A stretch of DNA of 33,741 nucleotides from JANNGC01 sp043757045 (lineage in GTDB: Bacteria; Verrucomicrobiota; Verrucomicrobiia; Limisphaerales; SIBH01), in the NCBI GenBank assembly GCA_043757045.1, contig JAYVQC010000060.1, positions 1 to 33,741 of the forward strand, written 5' to 3'. A program made the position numbers and the translations under genes. The first letter of the stretch is position 1. Each line of letters starts with the position of its first letter. Positions 24,284 through 31,281 of this stretch are shown piece after piece. The notes under the pieces are model-generated. The model did no database searches. It saw nothing but the letters and a program-made list of their open reading frames with translations, and was not told the origin of the DNA.

Positions 24284-25669
24284 TCACTTCCCTGGCTCCG
24301 GCCTGACTCCTTGAGGCGGCTGACTGCGTAAAAGAATCTCCAGCATCTCGCGCGCTTCCTGATTGGTGGGGCTGAGTTGGAGGGCGCGTTGCATCTGTTC
24401 AATGGCTTCCGGCACCCGGCGCAACCTGCCCAAGGCCTGGCCCCAGCGGATGTAGGCATAGGTCAAATCCGGTTTGAAGCGCGTCGCATTCTGGAACGCC
24501 TCGATGGCGTGCTCCGAATCGCGCTGGTTAACCAGACACAGCCCCAGGTTGAACCACGCTTCGGCCAGCCTGGGATTGATCCGGAGGGCTTCACGATAAC
24601 TGGCCTCGGCGTCTGAATACCGCGTCTGCGCGAACAAGGCGCTGCCCAGTTCCGTGTGCGCCGCGACTGAGTCGGGATCGAGTTGCGCGGCCCGACGCAG
24701 GGCGCGCTCGGCACCGACAGAGTCACCGACTTGGCGCAGGGCCTTTCCGAAAACCAGCCAGGCCTGCGGGCGATCCGGATACTGCGCGACGGCCTGCTGC
24801 ATCAGCGCGACGGCGTTGGTGACGTAACCCTGCGCGAGCCAGTTCTCGGCATGGTCCGCCATGGCGGTGAGACCAGTTCGAAGCTGGTTGATCTCAACCA
24901 AGAACGGGTCCGGCCACACATGGGTTTCGGGCAACTGTCCGGCCCGGCGAAATGCCGCCTCGGCTGCCAACTGATCGCCGGCCCGTTGCTCGACCGCGCC
25001 GAGCAAGGTGTAGGCCGCCTTGACGTCAGGCGCGAACTGAATGGACTGCTTCAAATAATCCCGAGCCGCACCCGGTTGATTTCGGGCAACGGCCAGCCGC
25101 GCCAGACACAGCAAGGCCCGGGGATTGGACGGCTCGCGTTGGAACACAGGCCCGATGGCCGCCTGCGCCTCATCGAGACGGCCTCGCTCGATCAGCAATT
25201 CCGCCAGACGCAGAGGGGGTGCGGGCAAATCACCGCACAGTTTGGCGGCGCGTCGTAAACTGGGCAGCGCCGCCTCGGGATCGTCTCCCGACCGCGCCAA
25301 CCCGCGCAAGTACGGCCAGCGCGGTTCGCCTGGCTCCAGCCGTTCAGCCTGCGCGAAACACAAGTCTGCTTCCGGAAGAATATCGTGAATGCTCAGCACC
25401 ATTGCCAACCGCCCCCAGGCCCGTCCCGACCGCGGCGAATCCCTGACGGCCGTGCGCGCTTCTTCGATGGCCTTGATGATGGCAGAGTCGGAGCCGGACA
25501 GTTTGATTTCCGGGGGAGCAGGCGGGGCATTCTGTCGCCAGAGGTAAACACCGCCACCGGCCAACGCCAACACACAGAGTGCAATTAGGAAAAGGCGGCG
25601 GCTCTTGCGGCGAACCGGTGTTTTCTTACGAGCGTCTGGCGAATTTTGCTTGGTTCGATTCCTGGCCAC
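24284..25669 (-). CDS. Membrane-anchored tetratricopeptide-repeat protein
   Basis: This is a 461-residue protein with a basic N-terminus (1-25), one transmembrane helix (about 26-44, LFLIALCVLALAGGGVYLW) and a long array of TPR repeats (about 60-455). Good examples of the repeats are AAHTELGSALFAQTRYSDAE and AEAWFNLGLCLVNQRDSEHA. The basic N-terminal flank suggests an inside-out anchor with the TPR array outside the cytoplasm. TPR arrays are protein-binding scaffolds. The start is GTG (25669), eight bases after the stop of the CRTAC1-type gene, so the two are almost certainly cotranscribed. A TPR protein next to CRTAC1/ASPIC proteins suggests a joint surface complex, but no partner is proven. 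Confidence 0.88.
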   Translation of the reverse strand: MARNRTKQNSPDARKKTPVRRKSRRLFLIALCVLALAGGGVYLWRQNAPPAPPEIKLSGSDSAIIKAIEEARTAVRDSPRSGRAWGRLAMVLSIHDILPEADLCFAQAERLEPGEPRWPYLRGLARSGDDPEAALPSLRRAAKLCGDLPAPPLRLAELLIERGRLDEAQAAIGPVFQREPSNPRALLCLARLAVARNQPGAARDYLKQSIQFAPDVKAAYTLLGAVEQRAGDQLAAEAAFRRAGQLPETHVWPDPFLVEINQLRTGLTAMADHAENWLAQGYVTNAVALMQQAVAQYPDRPQAWLVFGKALRQVGDSVGAERALRRAAQLDPDSVAAHTELGSALFAQTRYSDAEASYREALRINPRLAEAWFNLGLCLVNQRDSEHAIEAFQNATRFKPDLTYAYIRWGQALGRLRRVPEAIEQMQRALQLSPTNQEAREMLEILLRSQPPQGVRPEPGK

Positions 25670-25677
25670 GATGAATT

Positions 25678-27468
25678 TTAATCGATCAGTTTACCCTGGC
25701 CGCGGCGCAACACGATGAGTTGGTCCGCCGCGACGCCAGAAAAAGATTCCTGCTTCCCATCCGGCCACAACACGGTCATCGCTTCCACCCGCGAAGCCTG
25801 GCCCAATCCAAAGTGCGCGCGCGGGTCGTTGCTGCAGGCGTAACTATATCCCGGATTGATCCACGCCACCTGCCGCCGTCCGCCCGCTTGGACGCTGACC
25901 TCCGCGCCGTAAGCGTCCCGGCCGCCCAACGCTGGATCAATCGCGCGCACCATCAGCCAGTGACCGCGCTGCGGTGCGACATTGCGATAAAGCCGCGCCG
26001 GAGCAGCCACCGCCGTCACCAGCAAATCCATCGCGCCATCGCCATCAATGTCGCCGCAAGCCAGACCGCGGCCGACGACGGGGGTTCCGCAGAAGGGTAG
26101 GTTCTCCGGCGAGACATCGCGAAAGGTGCCGTGTCCGGTGTTGGCAAACAACTGGCAGCGATCACCATAAGCACTCCAGTGCGGACCCAATTCCGGGATG
26201 ATCTGCTGCGCCATCCCGCCGGTTTGATTTCCCCGCCGCACCCGTCCATTCACGATGGCCAGATCAGCGAACCCGTCCTGATCGAAGTCGGCGAAGACCG
26301 TGCCAAACCCGGTGCCCCGCCAGGCGGTGTTGACCAATCCCGCGGCCGCCGTGCTTTCCTGGAACAACCCGCGCGGGCCTTGTCTCCACAACGCGTTGTT
26401 CTCCTCGGTCAGATGGGTGATGAAGATGTCGAGCAAACCGTCGCCGTCCACATCTCCGCTGGCGATGCCCATGTTGGCATCAGCGCCGCCCATCGCGTTG
26501 TAAGCGATGCCGCGCCGCCCGGCCTCGTTGCGAAACGTGCCGTCGTGCTGATTGATCCAAAGCACATTCGGCTTCGCGTCGTTGGCGACCAAAATGTCGG
26601 GCCACCGATCCCCGTCGAAGTCGGCGCAAACCACGCCCAGGCCCGGGCCGGGCAGATCGCCCAAACCGGATTTGATGGTCACGTCTTCAAAACGAACCGC
26701 GCCGTTGGTCGCAGAAGCGACGCGGCCCAAATTGTGAAAGAGTCGCGACACCGTGCCGGGCCGCGAATTGGGACCGCAGTACTCCGGCTGGCCGGCGCGG
26801 TCGAAACACTTTTGTGATTCGAGATAATCGATGTAGTTGACGACCACGAGATCCAGCCAGCCATCACGATCGTAATCGAAGAACGCTGCGGACGTGGCCC
26901 ATTGTGGATTGTCCAAGCCCGCTGATTTTGTGACGTCGAGGAAGCGGGCACCGCCCTGATTCAGAAACAATCGCACGCCGCCGTACTCGGTCACCAGCAC
27001 GTCCGGCCAGCCGTCGTTGTTGATGTCGCCAATGGCCACGCCCATGCCGTAGCCCGCCACGTCCAATCCCGAACCGGCGCTCACGTCAGAAAATTTTCCG
27101 TCCGCACCCTGATGGAACAGCCGGTTCCCGGCGGCTGATTTCGGACCGCCGTTCTGAATGAGATAAATATCCAGCCGCCCATCGTTGTCGTAATCAAACA
27201 AGGCCGCGCCCGAGCCGACCGTTTCCGGCATGAAGAAGCGACCCAACGTGCCGACGTCGTGGGTGAAGTTGATGCCAGATTTCGCCGTGACATCTTCAAA
27301 CCAGACGGGCATGGCGGCCTTATTCTCCATCTTCGACTCGCGGCATCCCGGGCCGTAGAGAGCGATGAGGAGGAACAAAACAATTCTCCACGCAGACGAA
27401 AACCCTGGCCGCCATGAGAGGCGAAAAGCCTTGTGAGAGTAAAATTCTCGGATGCGGCTCAGCTTCAT
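25678..27468 (-). CDS. CRTAC1-type FG-GAP/ASPIC-UnbV repeat protein
   Basis: This 596-residue protein is likely exported. The N-terminus has a basic region and a hydrophobic segment (about 27-40) followed by Cys42. The sequence before this cysteine (YGPGC) is not a standard lipobox, so a lipoprotein is only possible. A chain of FG-GAP-type calcium-binding beta-propeller motifs follows, for example FDYDNDGRLDIYL, IGDINNDGWPDVLV, FDYDRDGWLDLVV and CGDIDGDGAMDLLV. Near residue 225 is the segment CFDRAGQPEYCGPNSRPGTV, characteristic of CRTAC1-like proteins, and the last 110 residues form an ASPIC/UnbV domain. The ATG overlaps the upstream gene's stop (ATGA). The role is unknown; the family suggests ligand or matrix binding at the surface. 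Confidence 0.87.
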   Translation of the reverse strand: MKLSRIREFYSHKAFRLSWRPGFSSAWRIVLFLLIALYGPGCRESKMENKAAMPVWFEDVTAKSGINFTHDVGTLGRFFMPETVGSGAALFDYDNDGRLDIYLIQNGGPKSAAGNRLFHQGADGKFSDVSAGSGLDVAGYGMGVAIGDINNDGWPDVLVTEYGGVRLFLNQGGARFLDVTKSAGLDNPQWATSAAFFDYDRDGWLDLVVVNYIDYLESQKCFDRAGQPEYCGPNSRPGTVSRLFHNLGRVASATNGAVRFEDVTIKSGLGDLPGPGLGVVCADFDGDRWPDILVANDAKPNVLWINQHDGTFRNEAGRRGIAYNAMGGADANMGIASGDVDGDGLLDIFITHLTEENNALWRQGPRGLFQESTAAAGLVNTAWRGTGFGTVFADFDQDGFADLAIVNGRVRRGNQTGGMAQQIIPELGPHWSAYGDRCQLFANTGHGTFRDVSPENLPFCGTPVVGRGLACGDIDGDGAMDLLVTAVAAPARLYRNVAPQRGHWLMVRAIDPALGGRDAYGAEVSVQAGGRRQVAWINPGYSYACSNDPRAHFGLGQASRVEAMTVLWPDGKQESFSGVAADQLIVLRRGQGKLID

Positions 27469-30400
27469 GGCTTGGGTGCGGGCACGGTGATCTCCCGGGC
27501 GCCGGCAGGGATTTCCGTCGTTGTGGATTGGCCCCCCGGCCAGCGGACCACGATGTGCGTGGCGCGCTCCAGCCCCCCCATGATCTGAACCGCGCTGTCC
27601 TGCGACCAGTAGCCAGAGCCGGCGTGAATTTCCCGAGCCGGACCCAAGCGGTCGCCAAACTTGAGGCGCAAGGTGGCTCCGACGCCCGTTGGGTTACCGT
27701 CCGGTCCCTCCAGTCGAATGCGCAAACCAGGTTTAGCCGTGACGTTTCTGAAGAGCCGAGTCTGCGCGCCATTCTGGGTCACGACCAGATCCACGCGCCC
27801 GTCTTCATCGAAGTCACCCAACGCCGCACTGCGTTGCTCCCCGTAAACTTTGATGCCCGATTCCTGCCCAGAGAGCGCGCGCAATTTGCCCGAGCCGTCT
27901 CCACGCAGCCAGAGACCCCGTCCGGCGTCGAGCCGCGGCATCTCCGGCCGCGTCGCGAAAAAGTTCTGGCTCAGAAAAATGTCCTCGTGACCATCACCAT
28001 CCGCGTCCGCGACGTTCACCGAGAACACCGGCGCGACCTGAGCCTCGGAGGGCAATTCCACCGCTTCAAACTTGGATCCGCGATTGAAAAAGATCATCGA
28101 AGCCAGGGTATTGGCGCGCAGTTCGCGCGCCCGCGATGGTGGGAAACCAATGACGTCCACCACGCTGGCTTCGCTGTAAATCTTGTGGCTCGCAAAGCGC
28201 GCCCGCAGAAACGGCATGGCCTCGGCGAGTGAGTTAAGCATCCGCACCGGGGCCACGACGCCCGTGGCCGGGTCGGTTTCCGCTTCAATTAAATCCATCG
28301 CTCCACTTCCGCTGAGGTCGCCGTAGAAAATCCGGGCCGGACGTTCCGCGGAAACCTGCCAGGCGGTGTTCAAACCCCAGTTGCCCGCGATGATGTCCAA
28401 TTTACCATCCCCATCGATGTCACCCGTCGTGACGCCGTTCCACCAGCCGGTGAATTGACTCAAACCCAACGCCTCCGTCTCCTCCCGCAGCGTGCCCGCC
28501 GTGTTTTTGAAAACCCGGACCGGAGCCCACTGACAGGCGAGGATGAGTTCGGGAAATCCATCCCCATCCAAGTCGCTCCAAACTGCGCCGCTGACCATGC
28601 CGACATTTTCCAGCACGCGGGAATTTTTCGCATCGATCTGCAAACGCTTTCCATCGTGGCGATAAACACCCGACGACGACGCTTCCGGAAAACGACCGGC
28701 CAGGACGCGCCCGCCTAAAAAGACTTCCAGATTTTTGTCGCCATCAATGTCCGCGACCGCGAGCGGGCCGGTGCTGGAGACGGTCGCTGGCAGACCTTCG
28801 CTGGTCTTGATCCCGGCCACGGTCACGTTGACCTGCATCACCGCCGGATGGTTTGTGGCCTCATACGCCGCCACTCCGACGAGCAGCGCGCGCTGTCCCG
28901 GTGCCGGTGTCCAGCCAATGATGCCCGCAGCATCGTCCGCCAAGCGAAGCCCCGCCGGAGAAACTCCTGAGACAAACCCACCTTTGCCGTCGTTTTGATA
29001 AATGGCCACGACCCCGCCCCGGCTGCCGCCCACGATCAAGTCATCGCGCCCATCGCCCGTGAAATCGTACCACGCCACCGCCGGGCCGAGCTGGCTTAAC
29101 TTAAAGGGCAACAGTGGCTGGCGCGCGTAGTCATCGAAGGATTCTTCGACGTGAAGGTGGCCAATCAACGCACTGACGTCCTTAAACATGGGCGCGACTT
29201 CAGCGCGCTTTTCACTCTTCACCACGCCCGCCATTGATTCATCAATTTCGTAGAGGCGATTCGCGGCTGCGCCTCCCACCCGACTGAACCGGCCGTTGCG
29301 CCAGTTCACCTCGATGATCATGTTGCTCGCCGATTTTCCGGCGGCGAAGACCAGCATCGGATCGGAGCCGGACATGTAACGGCCGCCGCTGACCACTTCC
29401 TGGCTTTGCATGGGCACCGCGCCGCCGAGCAGGGTGATTTTCGCACCGATGCCCTGCGTATTCGGAGCCAGTCCCTTCAAGCGAACCGCCACGCGGGCCG
29501 CGCTCGTCGTATTGCGATAAATTCCCGCCGGCGCACCGAGATTATTCACCACCATGTCGAGATCGCCGTCGCCATCCAGATCCGCCACCGCGACGCCGTG
29601 ATGCACGCCGGGCGTGTTCAAGCCCCAGTCCGCCGTGACCTCGCTGAAGCGATACTGGCCACGGTTCCGGAACGCGACGATGGGAGTATCGAGCCGGGGA
29701 TAGTGACGGCCGTTGAGCATTTTCTGGGTGATGAACGCTTCATGGGCCGTCATCATTTTGCCTTGGAATTCGACCAGCCCGGTGCCCTTGGGACGGGGCG
29801 ATTCATTGGCCTGAATGGCGGCGGCGGCATCCAAATCCTGCACGTCCTTGGCGTGACCAGTGGTGATGAGCACGTCTTCGTAGCCATCGAGATCGACATC
29901 GAGAAACACCGGTTGCCAGGCCCATTCGGCAGCAGACAGTCCCGCGAAATCCGAGACGTCCGCAAAAGTTCCGTCGCCGCGATTTTTCATCAACGTGTTC
30001 CGCATGATTTGCGGGCGGTCGTCGATGGCACCAATCATGGAAGACACCGGGCTTTGCGCGAGAGCCTGCCGTTTGCGCAGCCGGTGATCGCGGCTCAACA
30101 TGTCCACCACGAAAAAATCCATGTGACCCGAGCGATTTAAGTCTGCGAAATCCACGCCCATGGAACTAGCGCTGGTGTGACGGACGGCGAGTTTGTCGAT
30201 GGCGCGAAAATGTCCCCGGCCGTCGTTGATCCAAATCCGATCCGGGGTCCAGTAGTCGTTGCACACGTACAAGTCGGGCAAGCCATCCCCGTTCATGTCG
30301 CGGAAGGTCGCCGTCAGTCCCCAATCCCGCGGCGCCTCGGCCAAGGGTTTTCCTCCCTCGTCCAAAAATGCGCCGTTCGTCCATGAGACCGCGGTGAAGC

Positions 30401-31178
30401 GTCCCTGGCCGTCGTTGAGATAAAGCGCGTCCGGTTCGCCATACTCCATCACCTGACCGTTCACCACCACGAGCCGGTCTTTCAACGACGGAGGAATCAT
30501 CAACTGTCCGCGCAGCATTTGAATATCCACCTGCCCACGATCCCGAATGTCGTCCGTGCGGTTGTTGCACACGTATAAATCCAGCGTGCCATTCCCATCT
30601 ACGTCCGCGAGTGCGACGGTGACGCTGCCGTATTTGCTGCCCAGGCCAGCGAAAGCCGTGGCCTCGGCGAATTTTCCCCGGCCATCGTTCGTAAAACAAA
30701 GCACCCCGCTGCCGGTGGTGGTCATCAGCAGGTCGAGCCAACGGTCACCGTTCACGTCGGCAAAAACGGCACCGCGATAATTTTGGTTTGTGGCGACGAG
30801 GCCAGAGCCTTCGGTCACGTCTTGGAATTTCCATTGGCCCAGATTTTTGTAGAGCGCGTTGCGGCCTTGCAGGCTGCCAAAAAAGAGATCGGGCCAACCA
30901 TCGTTATCAAAGTCGCCCACGGCCACGCCGGAGCCGTTGAACAGGACGCGATTGGACGCGCCCTTCCATTCGTCGAGTTGGTTCGTGAAAAAAATTCCGG
31001 TCTGTCCGGGGGGCAGCAGCGTGAAGCCAGCCTTGCCGCCGGGCGGCGGCTCCAATTCTGCCCACCTCAAACCTTGCTCCGTGTGCCATGCCGGATCTTT
31101 TCCCAGTGCGGGTTGGATGGCCACGAGTCCCGCCGCCACGGAGACGAGACCGGTCAGCAACTTTTTTGGACAAAACAT
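27465..31178 (-). CDS. Large exported FG-GAP/ASPIC-UnbV repeat protein
   Basis: This is a 1237-residue protein with a signal peptide (about 1-26, ending PALG). It has two halves. Residues 85-545 carry FG-GAP motifs such as VGDFDNDGWPDLFFG, FADVNGDRWLDLLM, LADVDGNGTLDLYVC and VADLDGDGDLDMVVNN, and are followed by an ASPIC-like segment (about 560-645, RLKGLAPNTQGIGAKI). Residues 690-1130 carry a second propeller-like series (WYDFTGDGRDDLIVGG and others). A terminal ASPIC domain (about 1150-1237) contains GVGATLRLKFG and VVRWPGGQST. The DxDxDGxxD loops should bind calcium. It is closely related to the partial gene at 31282-33741 and overlaps the CRTAC1-type gene. ATG at 31178 has no Shine-Dalgarno sequence. 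No enzymatic motif was seen. Confidence 0.88.
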   Translation of the reverse strand: MFCPKKLLTGLVSVAAGLVAIQPALGKDPAWHTEQGLRWAELEPPPGGKAGFTLLPPGQTGIFFTNQLDEWKGASNRVLFNGSGVAVGDFDNDGWPDLFFGSLQGRNALYKNLGQWKFQDVTEGSGLVATNQNYRGAVFADVNGDRWLDLLMTTTGSGVLCFTNDGRGKFAEATAFAGLGSKYGSVTVALADVDGNGTLDLYVCNNRTDDIRDRGQVDIQMLRGQLMIPPSLKDRLVVVNGQVMEYGEPDALYLNDGQGRFTAVSWTNGAFLDEGGKPLAEAPRDWGLTATFRDMNGDGLPDLYVCNDYWTPDRIWINDGRGHFRAIDKLAVRHTSASSMGVDFADLNRSGHMDFFVVDMLSRDHRLRKRQALAQSPVSSMIGAIDDRPQIMRNTLMKNRGDGTFADVSDFAGLSAAEWAWQPVFLDVDLDGYEDVLITTGHAKDVQDLDAAAAIQANESPRPKGTGLVEFQGKMMTAHEAFITQKMLNGRHYPRLDTPIVAFRNRGQYRFSEVTADWGLNTPGVHHGVAVADLDGDGDLDMVVNNLGAPAGIYRNTTSAARVAVRLKGLAPNTQGIGAKITLLGGAVPMQSQEVVSGGRYMSGSDPMLVFAAGKSASNMIIEVNWRNGRFSRVGGAAANRLYEIDESMAGVVKSEKRAEVAPMFKDVSALIGHLHVEESFDDYARQPLLPFKLSQLGPAVAWYDFTGDGRDDLIVGGSRGGVVAIYQNDGKGGFVSGVSPAGLRLADDAAGIIGWTPAPGQRALLVGVAAYEATNHPAVMQVNVTVAGIKTSEGLPATVSSTGPLAVADIDGDKNLEVFLGGRVLAGRFPEASSSGVYRHDGKRLQIDAKNSRVLENVGMVSGAVWSDLDGDGFPELILACQWAPVRVFKNTAGTLREETEALGLSQFTGWWNGVTTGDIDGDGKLDIIAGNWGLNTAWQVSAERPARIFYGDLSGSGAMDLIEAETDPATGVVAPVRMLNSLAEAMPFLRARFASHKIYSEASVVDVIGFPPSRARELRANTLASMIFFNRGSKFEAVELPSEAQVAPVFSVNVADADGDGHEDIFLSQNFFATRPEMPRLDAGRGLWLRGDGSGKLRALSGQESGIKVYGEQRSAALGDFDEDGRVDLVVTQNGAQTRLFRNVTAKPGLRIRLEGPDGNPTGVGATLRLKFGDRLGPAREIHAGSGYWSQDSAVQIMGGLERATHIVVRWPGGQSTTTEIPAGAREITVPAPKP

Positions 31179-31281
31179 TGAGATACAGAAGTTGAGCGCG
31201 TGTTGTGCCTGCGTTCAAGCCCTCGGTCTTTGAGCGCCCAAAGCTTTGGCCCAGGATCAAAGCCCAGCAACCCCTCCCGCG

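Noticed and set aside
31238..31249. Perfect palindrome CCAAAGCTTTGG between the two tandem FG-GAP genes
   Set aside because: It is short, has no T-run after it and no repeat elsewhere in the window; it could be chance or a weak operator.
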